From the NCBI RefSeq assembly GCF_022682305.1, contig NZ_CP093528.1, positions 1,005,501 to 1,069,500 of the forward strand: a stretch of 64,000 nt of DNA, written 5' to 3'. This stretch comes from Shinella zoogloeoides (GTDB lineage Bacteria > Pseudomonadota > Alphaproteobacteria > Rhizobiales > Rhizobiaceae). Made by a program: the position numbers and the translations under genes. The notes under the pieces are model-generated. The model did no database searches and was not told the origin of the DNA. It saw nothing but the letters and a program-made list of their open reading frames with translations. Shown piece after piece: positions 32,755 through 40,982 of the stretch (positions are counted from its first letter, which is position 1; the number at the start of each line of letters is the position of its first letter).

Positions 32755-32960
32755 TGGCGAGAACTAATGAAAAGCGCGAACGCCTTGGCGGAATTGAGAC
32801 GCCAATGATGAACGGCGACAACCTAGCGATCTTGCTTTGTACGTTCTTCGACAAATCAGAACAAAAGAACGACGATGAGACCGGTTGGAGTCCAGATGCA
32901 ATAACCGGGATGTATGAAGTTCTTGACGCGATCCATCGACATTACACAGAGGCAGCATGA
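32754..32960 (+). CDS. Small hypothetical phage protein
   Basis: 68 residues (ARTNEKRERLGGIETPMMNG; NLAILLCTFFDKSEQKNDDE). Not recognised. TGATG overlap with the previous gene and ATGA overlap with the next. Confidence 0.5.
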   Translation: MARTNEKRERLGGIETPMMNGDNLAILLCTFFDKSEQKNDDETGWSPDAITGMYEVLDAIHRHYTEAA

Positions 32961-33250
32961 TGGACAACATGCCTGATAAAATATGGATCACGATGGAAGA
33001 CAATGGCGCTTCATGGGCTGGCTCATTCCGTCGCTGGCACGCATCCGACCTTGAGCATGAGGGGGATGAATACCCAGTCTTTGTGAGGTCCGATATCCTC
33101 AATAACCACAACACTATTGTTTCGGCTATACGCAAGGTTCGCGACGGTTACGCCGATCAGGCTCGGTTCGCCGACATTGACTGCGCCGTGCACTTCCGGG
33201 AGTTCGTCCGTCGCATTGACGCCGCATTGGCCGCAGGCATCTCGACATGA
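32957..33250 (+). CDS. Hypothetical phage protein, IW-motif family
   Basis: 97 residues. MPDKIWITMEDNG at the N-terminus and EYPVFVRSDILNNHNTIVSA in the middle mirror the gene at 32500. C-terminal helix FREFVRRIDAALAAG. Probably a paralogue. ATGA overlap on both sides. Confidence 0.6.
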   Translation: MMDNMPDKIWITMEDNGASWAGSFRRWHASDLEHEGDEYPVFVRSDILNNHNTIVSAIRKVRDGYADQARFADIDCAVHFREFVRRIDAALAAGIST

Positions 33251-33510
33251 CAGACCTAGCCACCGCCTACTACCTGGCCGCCCAATGGCACGACAAGCAG
33301 GCGGCTGCGTGCCGCGGCATAGCCAAAGACGAGCCCAGGCTGGCCAAGGACGTTCGTGACCGCGCCGCCTCACCAGCGCACGCACCGCGGCGCATCGGCA
33401 GCCGGGCTGCGGCTAGCGGCGACGCAGATGGTGCGGGCGGCCATTGCCCACTAACACCCACCACGCACGCCACCAACGTGCGGGGACACCACATTGAGGA
33501 GAAGAGATGA
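33247..33510 (+). pseudogene. Small phage gene with probable frameshift
   Basis: The first 40 residues (MTDLATAYYLAAQWHDKQAA to VRDRAA) look like a normal small helical phage protein. After about 33370 the frame turns Pro/Arg/Gly-rich and runs through the leader of the next gene. The +1 frame instead gives a helical end (GASAAGLRLAATQMVRAAIA) that stops at 33452-33454, before the leader hairpin. A one-base indel, or a sequencing error, is the simplest reading. Confidence 0.5.
33464..33482 (+). promoter_or_regulatory. Leader hairpin with CCACCAA loop
   Basis: CGCACG (33464-33469) and CGTGCG (33477-33482) enclose CCACCAA, the same loop as at 27984-27990. Followed by ACACCACATTGAGGAGAAGAG and the MT-A70 start at 33507. 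Confidence 0.6.
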
Positions 33511-34106
33511 GCCCGTTCGCCCAACTTGGCGGAAAGCGCTATGACGTGATCCTGTCGGACCCGCCGTGGCGATTCCGGACATGGAACGAAGAGAACCAGC
33601 AGAAATCCGCGAGCAAACATTACCCCTTGATGACGCTGGACGCCATCAAGGCTTTGCCCGTTTCAGACTTGGCCAAGCCCGACTGCCTCATGATGATGTG
33701 GGCCGTCCAGCCTATGCTGGACCAGGCGCTCGACGTGATGGCTGCGTGGGGATTCAAATACAAGACCGCCGGCGCTTGGGCGAAGCAATCGTCGACGGGA
33801 AGCAAGTGGGCGTTCGGGACCGGCTATCTCCTCAGATGCTCCGCTGAGTTCTTCCTTGTCGGCACGCGAGGGAATCCGAAATCTGCGGTCAAGAACGTGC
33901 GCAATCTTATCGTGGCGCCGACGCGCGAGCATAGCCGCAAGCCCGATGAGATGCATTTGAACTTGGAGCGTATGTTCCCGGATGCCGATCGTCTCGAGAT
34001 GTTCAGCCGCGAAAGTAAGCCCGGATGGGATTGCTGGGGCAATCAGACCGGCAAGTTCGATGCGGCGAATGATAACGGCGCCGAGCAGGCGAGGGAGGCA
34101 GCATGA
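33507..34106 (+). CDS. MT-A70-family adenine methyltransferase
   Basis: 199 residues. DPPW (residues 18-21) is the catalytic motif of N6-adenine methylases, with LMMMWAVQPMLDQALDVMAA and KNVRNLIVAPTREHSRKPDE typical of the MT-A70 group. It may protect phage DNA from restriction or mark it for regulation. C-terminal FDAANDNGAEQ (34065-34076). Starts with the GAGGAGAAG leader. Confidence 0.9.
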   Translation: MSPFAQLGGKRYDVILSDPPWRFRTWNEENQQKSASKHYPLMTLDAIKALPVSDLAKPDCLMMMWAVQPMLDQALDVMAAWGFKYKTAGAWAKQSSTGSKWAFGTGYLLRCSAEFFLVGTRGNPKSAVKNVRNLIVAPTREHSRKPDEMHLNLERMFPDADRLEMFSRESKPGWDCWGNQTGKFDAANDNGAEQAREAA

Positions 34107-34342
34107 CCCCGACACAGATGGAAAGCGCCTGCAATGACGTCATCGCCAGCTACAAGAGCATGGACCTGCCGTACGAGAAGGCAAACATTACGTTGGTGAC
34201 GCCGAGGGGGTGGAAGCCTCCGCCAAAGTTCCCGCGTGGCTACCTCCTGCAAGTGAAGGAGGACCGCAGTCGTCTCTGGCACTTCCCGGCTGTCCGCGTT
34301 CTTGCGTGGCTTCGCTCCAACAATCTTTTAGGTGCAGCATGA
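34103..34342 (+). CDS. Small hypothetical phage protein
   Basis: 79 residues: N-terminal helix (QMESACNDVIASYKSMDLPY), then strands ending LLQVKEDRSRLWHFPAVRVL. Unknown function. ATGA overlaps with both neighbours show it is part of the methylase operon. Confidence 0.6.
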   Translation: MTPTQMESACNDVIASYKSMDLPYEKANITLVTPRGWKPPPKFPRGYLLQVKEDRSRLWHFPAVRVLAWLRSNNLLGAA

Positions 34343-34764
34343 CCCCCCTCCCGCTAGGCAAGCCCATCCTCCCCATCCAGCCGACCCAAGACGAGACAGG
34401 TGCGCCGACGGTCTGCATGGCTTGCTCTAGGATGGCGATCGGTCTTGGGCGGGCGGTCGTAAATCACCGCGGGCAGCTACAGGACGCCGGCTTCCTCTGC
34501 AAAAAGTGCATCGTTTCGGTGGGAGATTTGACGAAGATGGATCGACTGAACCACTACGAATTGCAGGCTCTTGACGCCGCAGTGGACGCTGTCGGCGAGT
34601 GGATCGAGCAAAGGGGCATAGGCACGGAGCTCTCCTACTACGACGACCTAGACAGGCGGATGCTCGTGAAGGCGGCCGTGCTCGGCTTCGGAGAGGGCGT
34701 CCGCGCCGCGCTTCGCGCCGGGGACGTGCCGTTCTTTGAAGAGAGCAAGGGGGAGGTGGCGTGA
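34339..34764 (+). CDS. DUF6511-like zinc-finger phage protein
   Basis: 141 residues from ATG 34339. CMACSRMAIG and CKKC (residues about 25-60) could bind zinc; the C-terminal half (YELQALDAAVDAVGEWIEQR and AAVLGFGEGVRAALRAG) is helical and follows the DUF6511 plan. The family is linked to phage and ICE regions with no known role. Its stop overlaps the cytosine methylase GTG start. Confidence 0.6.
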   Translation: MTPLPLGKPILPIQPTQDETGAPTVCMACSRMAIGLGRAVVNHRGQLQDAGFLCKKCIVSVGDLTKMDRLNHYELQALDAAVDAVGEWIEQRGIGTELSYYDDLDRRMLVKAAVLGFGEGVRAALRAGDVPFFEESKGEVA

Positions 34765-37367
34765 GGCACGACAACGATAACCACACGCTCACCTATCTCA
34801 GCGTGTGCAGTGGCATAGAAGCAGCCAGCGTGGCTTGGCATCCGCTAGGGTGGCGCGCCGTGGCCTATTCAGAAATCGAGAAGTTCCCGTCCGCGGTCCT
34901 GGCGCACCACTATCCAGACGTGCCGAATCTGGGCGACTTCACCAAGATCGACACGTCGACATTGGGGCAAGTGGACATCCTTGCTGGCGGCACGCCATGC
35001 TTCACGGCTGGCCACATGGTTCTGTCCGCGAGGGGGTACGTACCCATCGAAGACATTAAAGTTGGCGACGAGGTCGTCACCCACAAGGGAAGACTGCGCA
35101 CGGTTGTGCGCATCGGCAATGAACGGAAGGAAGTTGGAGTCCTGACAGGCGTCGGCATGTGCGAACCAATCACATGCACTCCGGACCATCCGTTCCTGTC
35201 GGTTGAGTGGAGAAACCAGAACACCAGGCGCAACAATCTGTACACCAAGGTGGAGCATTGCGGCCAGCCTGAATGGGTGGCAGCGAAGGAGATGCCGGGG
35301 CGCCAGTGGTGCCAGTTGTTGAGCCACGACAACGATAACCGTGCGCCGGAATCCGCCAAGTTCGACGTTAAAACGGCTATGTACATCGCCGGCATGTATC
35401 TCGGTGACGGGTGGATACGTAAGCATGAGGGTAAGGCCAAGAAGTCTGTCGTGCTTGGCATCAACCCCAAGAAATACGTGAAGTTGAAGGCCGCCATTGG
35501 CAATGCGGTCCACACAGTCAGCCATGAGCGAACAATCGTGCGCGTTTCCATCCATGATACGGCCTTCGCTGATTGGCTGGAGGCCGAATTCGCGCACTAC
35601 TCACACCTGAAGACCGTGCCGTCGTGGGTTATGGGGCACGGCTTCCGCGGGGAGTTCCTTCGCGGTTTCCTCGACACCGACGGCTCGGTAGCAAAAGACG
35701 GCAAGGTCAGCATCAGCACCACCAGTCGGTCGCTTGCTTATGGCATTTCCGACCTCATGGCTGCCGAAGGCTACGTCTCGTCTGTCGCCCTCGTTGAGAC
35801 ACCCGACACATGCGTCATCGAGGGCAGGACGTGCAGCCAGCGCGACTATTATCAGGTGCGCGCATACCCGCAATCCGTTTCGCGGAAGTCTCGCGTCCGC
35901 CACGGCATGATGCTTCGGACTGTTTCTGACTTTACTCCTGCTGGCGAAGCCACGGTTTTTAATATCGAGGTGGAGGAGGACCATTCGTATGTCGTCCAAA
36001 GCGCCATCGTTCACAACTGCCAGGCGTTCTCCGTGGCTGGCCTTCGCCAATCCCTCGCCGACGCGCGCGGCAACCTGTCACTCGAATTCGTGAGGCTTGC
36101 CCATGAGCTTGCAGATCGCAATGGACTTCGAAATGTCGTCTGGGAAAACGTCGTCGGCGTTCTCAGCACCAAAGACAACGCCTTCGGCTGTTTCCTGGCA
36201 GGACTTGTCGGCGCAGATGATCCCTTGCGAACGCCAGACGGGAAGTCTTGGCCAAACGCAGGTATGGTTGCCGGTCCACTCGGACGGGCCGCGTGGCGCG
36301 TTCTCGATGCACAATATTTCGGCCTCGCCCAACGACGCCGTCGTGTTATCGTTGTCGCAGATTTTGGAAACGGGGCAGATCCCGCAGCGGTTCTTTTTGA
36401 GCGCAAAGGCCTGTTCGGGAATACTCCGCCGAGCCGAGAAGCGGGGAAAGGAACTTCCGGAGCAGTTAAGGGTGGCGCTGGAAGCGGTGGCGAATGGCCC
36501 GCAGATGTAGCTTCGACGCTCAACGCGGCCTTTGGTGAAAAGCTTGGCCTAGAAAACCAGCACATCAATTCCGGCGCGCCGCTATTCGTGCCGCAGGCAG
36601 TATGCGTAACCGGAGATGTTGCCCATACGCTCAAGGCCGAGGGCGCGGACGCTAGCGAGGACGGGACGGGCAGAGGGACGCCGATTGTGGCTTTCATGGA
36701 TACCGAGAGCCACAGCAGTGGGAACAACATCGAGATAGCGCCGACTATGCGAACTGGCGATTGTGCTCGCATAAGCATCGTCCAAACCGTCGCCATCCGT
36801 GGCCGCGATGGTGGCGCAACGGCAGAACTGGGCGGTGAGGTGGCAACCGCCTTGCGAGCGAGCCAAGGCGGCGGGGATAAGCCGCATGTGTTGTATGCGC
36901 CGGATGTCTATTCGACGCTTTCAGCAAGCGAAGGCGGCACCATGACGCAAATACTGCCTATCGTGACCTCCGCCGTCCGCCGCCTCACCCCGCGCGAGTG
37001 CGAACGCCTCCAAGGCTTCCAGTGGCTTTGCTCGCCAGACTATCCCGGCGCATGGCAGGACGAAGCTGGCCGGTGGTGGTCACCTGACTACACACTCATC
37101 CCGCAAGGCAACAAGCTGAAGGGCGAGGCAAAGGAGGAACTTGCCGCGTATTTCGAGCGCACGGGCCAATTTATGAAGGAGGTCGATGGCGAGTGGGTGT
37201 TTGACCGCGATGCGTTCGAAGCCGCTTGGCCCCGCCTGTCCGCTGACGGACCCCGCTACCGCGCATTGGGCAACAGCTGGGCCGTCCCAAAGTTCGTTTG
37301 GCTCGGTAAGCGCCTGCATCGTCTGCTTGCCACCACCACCAACACCCCCGCCAAGGAAGCAGCATGA
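34761..37367 (+). CDS. Cytosine-C5 DNA methyltransferase interrupted by an intein
   Basis: 868 residues with a GTG start overlapping the previous stop. Motif I LSVCSGIEAASVAWH is at the N-terminus and motif IV GGTPCQAFSVAG is split: Pro79 precedes an in-frame intein (residues 80-419) and the catalytic Cys is residue 420. Motif VI ENVVGVL, motif VIII AQRRRRVIVV, motif IX RRLTPRECERLQG and motif X YRALGNSWAVP are present, so the spliced product of 528 residues should be active. It would methylate phage DNA. Stop overlaps the next gene by ATGA. Confidence 0.92.
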   Translation: MRHDNDNHTLTYLSVCSGIEAASVAWHPLGWRAVAYSEIEKFPSAVLAHHYPDVPNLGDFTKIDTSTLGQVDILAGGTPCFTAGHMVLSARGYVPIEDIKVGDEVVTHKGRLRTVVRIGNERKEVGVLTGVGMCEPITCTPDHPFLSVEWRNQNTRRNNLYTKVEHCGQPEWVAAKEMPGRQWCQLLSHDNDNRAPESAKFDVKTAMYIAGMYLGDGWIRKHEGKAKKSVVLGINPKKYVKLKAAIGNAVHTVSHERTIVRVSIHDTAFADWLEAEFAHYSHLKTVPSWVMGHGFRGEFLRGFLDTDGSVAKDGKVSISTTSRSLAYGISDLMAAEGYVSSVALVETPDTCVIEGRTCSQRDYYQVRAYPQSVSRKSRVRHGMMLRTVSDFTPAGEATVFNIEVEEDHSYVVQSAIVHNCQAFSVAGLRQSLADARGNLSLEFVRLAHELADRNGLRNVVWENVVGVLSTKDNAFGCFLAGLVGADDPLRTPDGKSWPNAGMVAGPLGRAAWRVLDAQYFGLAQRRRRVIVVADFGNGADPAAVLFERKGLFGNTPPSREAGKGTSGAVKGGAGSGGEWPADVASTLNAAFGEKLGLENQHINSGAPLFVPQAVCVTGDVAHTLKAEGADASEDGTGRGTPIVAFMDTESHSSGNNIEIAPTMRTGDCARISIVQTVAIRGRDGGATAELGGEVATALRASQGGGDKPHVLYAPDVYSTLSASEGGTMTQILPIVTSAVRRLTPRECERLQGFQWLCSPDYPGAWQDEAGRWWSPDYTLIPQGNKLKGEAKEELAAYFERTGQFMKEVDGEWVFDRDAFEAAWPRLSADGPRYRALGNSWAVPKFVWLGKRLHRLLATTTNTPAKEAA
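34998..36017 (+). other. Intein with LAGLIDADG homing endonuclease
   Basis: 340 codons between Pro79 and the methylase catalytic Cys. Block A starts at Cys (CFTAGHMVLSARGYVPIEDI), block B has CTPDHPFL with its His, the end has VEEDHSYVVQSAIVHN and the +1 residue is Cys. Two DOD motifs, IAGMYLGDGWIRK and FLRGFLDTDGSVA, mark a LAGLIDADG endonuclease. All splicing residues (Cys1, block B His, His-Asn end, Cys+1) are present. Confidence 0.95.
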
Positions 37368-37816
37368 CCCCACTCAAAACAGCCCTGTCCTACGCCGCGA
37401 CGGGAGGAGAGCCATACACTGCAAATATAGAAGATCTTGAGTGGTCACGAAGGCCTCAGCACAGATACAGGTGCTCAAAGTCAACTAACGTCGCCGCACT
37501 TGGCAAGGTTATATGCTCAAACGGCTCTATCCAGTACAAAGCATATTGCATGGAGTGCGGCGGAAAGGGAACGAACATTCCATATAGCCAAGTAGAAGGA
37601 CTGGACAGTTCCCGGATACAGGTAATCACAGAGCACGCAATAATTCCGTGTGAGAGATGCGGTAGCGAAGAAGGTTCGGAAGTCCACCATTGGGCGCCGG
37701 CCCATCTGTTCGACGATTGGCTTGATTGGCCGACAAGCCATCTTTGCAAGAAGTGTCATCGCGAGTGGCACAGCGTCGTTACTCCGAAGATGTCCGCACG
37801 AAGGAGCGCAGCATGA
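37364..37816 (+). CDS. HNH-like zinc-finger nuclease
   Basis: 150 residues. IPCERCGSEEGSEVHHWAPA and SHLCKKCHREWHSVVT (residues about 94-140) form a His-Me/HNH finger; an upstream CMECGGKG pair may be a second zinc site. Possibly another homing-type or packaging nuclease. It overlaps the methylase stop and the primase start by ATGA. Confidence 0.7.
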   Translation: MTPLKTALSYAATGGEPYTANIEDLEWSRRPQHRYRCSKSTNVAALGKVICSNGSIQYKAYCMECGGKGTNIPYSQVEGLDSSRIQVITEHAIIPCERCGSEEGSEVHHWAPAHLFDDWLDWPTSHLCKKCHREWHSVVTPKMSARRSAA

Positions 37817-40167
37817 GCAGACTTCCGAAAGTAGACATTGCATCCCCATATGCTCGCGTTGGCGCTAAACTCGTCGACCAAGGCTGGCACGCAATCCCCT
37901 GCCGGCCGGGGAGCAAGAGGCCGGGCGTATTCGCGAATGGATACTGGCAAGGACTTACCGGTTGGAATGAGTACTGCGATCGCGCGCCAACTGAAGATGA
38001 AGTCGAGCGTTGGAACAAGTGGCCAGCTGCTGGTGTGTGCGTGGCGCTGGATCACGTGGTCAAGGTTGTCGATATCGACACCGATGACGCTGAAATGAGG
38101 GCGGCCATTGCGGAAATACTACCGGACAGTCCGGTAAAAAAGCGGGGACAGAAAGGATTTTCTGCCTTCTATCGAGGCTCGGCTAACATCATCAGCCGAG
38201 CTTTCAGCATTTCCGTGTTTGGTAAGCAGGAGCGCATCGTTGACCTGTTGGCTTACGGCAAGCAGACTGTTTGCCCGCCAACTATTCACCCCGATACTGA
38301 CGAGCCGTATCGGTGGCTTGGCGAGCCTCTTGAAGACTACGCGCCGGAAGACCTTCCGTGGCTTGACGACGACATTGCCGATAGGTTGGAGCGAGTGCTT
38401 GCGCCTTTCGGGTACGTCGCTCCGATAGAGCACGAGTATACATCAGTGGATGCTGGCGACACGGTCTGGCGCGAGGTCAACGACCTTGCTCTCGCAAACC
38501 TTGACCTTTGGGTGCCTGGACTGCAATTGCCCATGACCAAACGCACCGGGGATGGCCGCTATCGTGCCGTTGCTGAGTGGCGGGGCGTAGATAACCCGAA
38601 TCTTGGTTTTAGCGCCAAGGGCATAACAGACTGGGGCAATGGAGAGACGCATACGCCGCTTGACGTGGTTATGTATTCTTTCAGCGCGAGCCTTGACGTA
38701 GCAACAGACTGGCTGAAGGGCAGGCTAAACTATCAGGAAGCTCCCTATGTCGACCCGTCCCGCATGATCGCGAACGGTCGGAAAAAGAGGGATGTACCAC
38801 ATGAACAGAACATCAACCGGCCCGAAGACGGTTCTGCCGCGGCAGTTTCACCAGAAGCAACAACCACGCTTGCGCCGGCTAACCAGAATCGCCAGCATTA
38901 CAACCCGTTCACACCGCAAGCTGCTGGCGGGGTTCTAGGTGCAATTGCGCAGTGGGCATATGACACTGGGCGGCGTCCTGTACCAGAGTTCTCCATCCTC
39001 GCCGCTGTATCATTCATGTCGGTAATGTTCGGCAGACGAGCCGTAGGGCCTACGGGCGCCGGCTTAAATGTCTACATGGTTGGCATCGCCGGTCCCGGCT
39101 TTGGTAAGGAGCACCCGTTGAAAGCGGTCCAGACGCTTGCCGTTGATCTGCAAATGCCGTTCCTCATCGGACCAGGCGAGGTCACGAGCGGATCGGCAAT
39201 TGAGAAGGTGGTGCGCCGCAGGCCTGTCTTCCTCATGCCATGGGATGAGATGGGCGTGGTCCTTCAATCGGTCAATGGCAGGGGGTCGTCAAGCTGGGCG
39301 CAAACCATCCGCAAGGTGTTGCTCGAGATATTCTCAAAATCGACGAGCATGTGGAGCGGCAAGGAGCATGCGGACCCAGAAAAGGACAGTTCAGCCGAGC
39401 CGGTGTTTATGCCAACAGTATCGCTGATGGGCATGTCGACACCGACAACTTTCTACAAGGGGATCACAGAAGAAAGCCTGACGGACGGTTTTGTGGCTCG
39501 TCTTGTGGTCACGGAGCCATCGGTGAGGCCTGAGAGACATTCAGCGCCTCCTGTGCTGGTGACGCCGGTCTCTTTGATAACCGCTGTGAAGAAATGCCGT
39601 GATGACTTCCCGAAGCCTGGCGGGGATCTGGCTCAGGTCGCGTGGAGGCAGGCCACGTCGCGCCCCACGCTGTATACCGTGCCGTGGGAGACTGCCGAGG
39701 CTGAGAAGCGATGGACGGACATCGAAGATTGGCAGATTGCTGAGATTGAGGACAACGGCGCGTCTGAGGGTATCGTCGGGCGCACCGCAGAGCATACGAT
39801 CAAGCTGGCGACTATACGCGCAATCAGTCGACGCCCATCCGATCCTGCCGTTTCTATCGAAGACGTTGAGTGGGGTCACGCGATCGTGCAAGCATCGCTG
39901 GCATCAATCAACCGCGGCGTGGAAGAGTATATGGCCGGATCACAGTTCGAAGAGCTGTGCAAGGCTATCCTGTCGGCACTGAGGGGAACGAAGGACAAGT
40001 CGCTACCACAGTCGCAGCTCGTGCGAAAACGCGGCGTATCGAAGGCGGATGACCGCATGGTGGAGCAAGCCATAAAGCGTCTCGTTCTTGCTGGCGAGAT
40101 TGAGCAGCCAAAGATCGACGGGAAGGGCGTCAAGGTGCGCTTGGCTGAACAGAAAGTTGCTGCATAA
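37813..40167 (+). CDS. Bifunctional primase-polymerase with helicase-like C-terminus
   Basis: 784 residues from ATG 37813. Residues 15-230 are a prim-pol domain (GWHAIPCRPGSKRPGVF, VVDIDTDDAEMRAA at 85-98, KGFSAFYRG). A linker with LAPANQNRQ follows (38878-38889, a variant of ANDN). Residues 390-700 resemble DUF3987/D5-type helicases with a Walker A-like GPGFGKE (427-433) where Glu replaces the usual Ser/Thr, as known in some of these families. Expected to start and drive phage replication. The TTGCAA-rich candidate origin follows at once. Confidence 0.85.
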   Translation: MSRLPKVDIASPYARVGAKLVDQGWHAIPCRPGSKRPGVFANGYWQGLTGWNEYCDRAPTEDEVERWNKWPAAGVCVALDHVVKVVDIDTDDAEMRAAIAEILPDSPVKKRGQKGFSAFYRGSANIISRAFSISVFGKQERIVDLLAYGKQTVCPPTIHPDTDEPYRWLGEPLEDYAPEDLPWLDDDIADRLERVLAPFGYVAPIEHEYTSVDAGDTVWREVNDLALANLDLWVPGLQLPMTKRTGDGRYRAVAEWRGVDNPNLGFSAKGITDWGNGETHTPLDVVMYSFSASLDVATDWLKGRLNYQEAPYVDPSRMIANGRKKRDVPHEQNINRPEDGSAAAVSPEATTTLAPANQNRQHYNPFTPQAAGGVLGAIAQWAYDTGRRPVPEFSILAAVSFMSVMFGRRAVGPTGAGLNVYMVGIAGPGFGKEHPLKAVQTLAVDLQMPFLIGPGEVTSGSAIEKVVRRRPVFLMPWDEMGVVLQSVNGRGSSSWAQTIRKVLLEIFSKSTSMWSGKEHADPEKDSSAEPVFMPTVSLMGMSTPTTFYKGITEESLTDGFVARLVVTEPSVRPERHSAPPVLVTPVSLITAVKKCRDDFPKPGGDLAQVAWRQATSRPTLYTVPWETAEAEKRWTDIEDWQIAEIEDNGASEGIVGRTAEHTIKLATIRAISRRPSDPAVSIEDVEWGHAIVQASLASINRGVEEYMAGSQFEELCKAILSALRGTKDKSLPQSQLVRKRGVSKADDRMVEQAIKRLVLAGEIEQPKIDGKGVKVRLAEQKVAA

Positions 40168-40330
40168 CGTTGTTGCAACGTTCTTGCAACGAAGCGAATT
40201 CTTGCAGCCAAATTTCGCTTCGTTGCAATCATTGCAAAGAAATGCAAATCGATTTGCAATGTGCAAGTCTTTGAAAATGTAAGGAGAATCGTCAAAAATA
40301 TAACGTTGTAAATATATACCTTTATTACCT
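40165..40330. other. Candidate phage origin: TTGCAA repeats, inverted repeat and A+T-rich DNA
   Basis: The palindrome TTGCAA occurs at 40173, 40184, 40223, 40232 and 40254, with one-base variants at 40202, 40242 and 40261. A perfect 15-base inverted repeat pairs 40184-40198 with 40214-40228 (arms begin TTGCAACGAAG). A+T-rich DNA (ATATAACGTTGTAAATATATACC) follows. It directly follows the prim-pol gene and has no coding potential, as expected for an iteron-type origin. Function is inferred. The following 40331-40418 shows only a leader. Confidence 0.6.
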
Positions 40331-40418
40331 ATTCCCGTGTGAGTGATTCAGGAGAGTATATATTTATGTAATGACCCACCACCCGGCCTCACCAGCCACC
40401 ACCTACCGAGGAGACACC

Positions 40419-40910
40419 ATGACCAGCAACCCCAAGGCCACCCAAGCCCAAACGACCAAAGTTAATGGCAAGCGCGTCCGTATCATCACCCGTGGCGGCA
40501 AGGTTACGATCAAGCAGGCACCCGCTCTTGAATGGGAGCTGCAAGCGGAGCAGTGCCGCCGTCTGAAAGCCATGCCAGAGTACGGCAAGCAATTCCTGCT
40601 TGTCGGCGGCATGGAGGCGGGGAGACGCGGAAGGCAAGAGCAGATAAAGGCGAAGGCCACCGGACTAACGGCAGGCCATCCAGACCTGACCGTGTTCCTG
40701 CCTGGGGGTAAGGTGGCCATGATCGAGAACAAGGCAGAGAACGGCAGACTGTCGATGGAGCAAAAAGAGCGGCATACTGCCTTGGCCGCGATTGGTCACA
40801 CAGTCGAGGTGGTGAAGGCTTCGACGGCGGATGAGGCGGCCAGCATGGCCGTGGCGCTCGTGCGCGGCTGGCTGGCGGATAACGACAATGCCGTCGCTGC
40901 GGCACCTTGA
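40419..40910 (+). CDS. VRR-NUC domain nuclease
   Basis: 163 residues from ATG 40419 (CGAGGAGACACC leader). VRR-NUC features: RRLKAMPEYGKQFLLVGGME, GHPDLTVFLPGGKVAMIENK (Asp of PDL and the ExK of ENK) and LSMEQKERHTALAAIGHTVE. Likely a Holliday-junction or flap-type nuclease for replication. The tail WLADNDNAV is a DNDN variant. Its TGA overlaps the -35 of the next promoter. Confidence 0.85.
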   Translation: MTSNPKATQAQTTKVNGKRVRIITRGGKVTIKQAPALEWELQAEQCRRLKAMPEYGKQFLLVGGMEAGRRGRQEQIKAKATGLTAGHPDLTVFLPGGKVAMIENKAENGRLSMEQKERHTALAAIGHTVEVVKASTADEAASMAVALVRGWLADNDNAVAAAP

Positions 40911-40935
40911 CAAAATTGTAAAAATGTACTAACTT
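40907..40935 (+). promoter_or_regulatory. Copy 4 of the TTGACAAAATTGTAA promoter/operator
   Basis: TTGACA (40907-40912), 17 bases, TAACTT (40930-40935). The stop codon of the VRR-NUC gene lies within the -35. The first 20 bases equal those at 31171. It precedes the GIY-YIG gene at 40983. Confidence 0.7.
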
Positions 40936-40982
40936 TAGACCGTGCGGAAACCAACCGTGCGCTACCGGAAAGAGGAGGAGAG

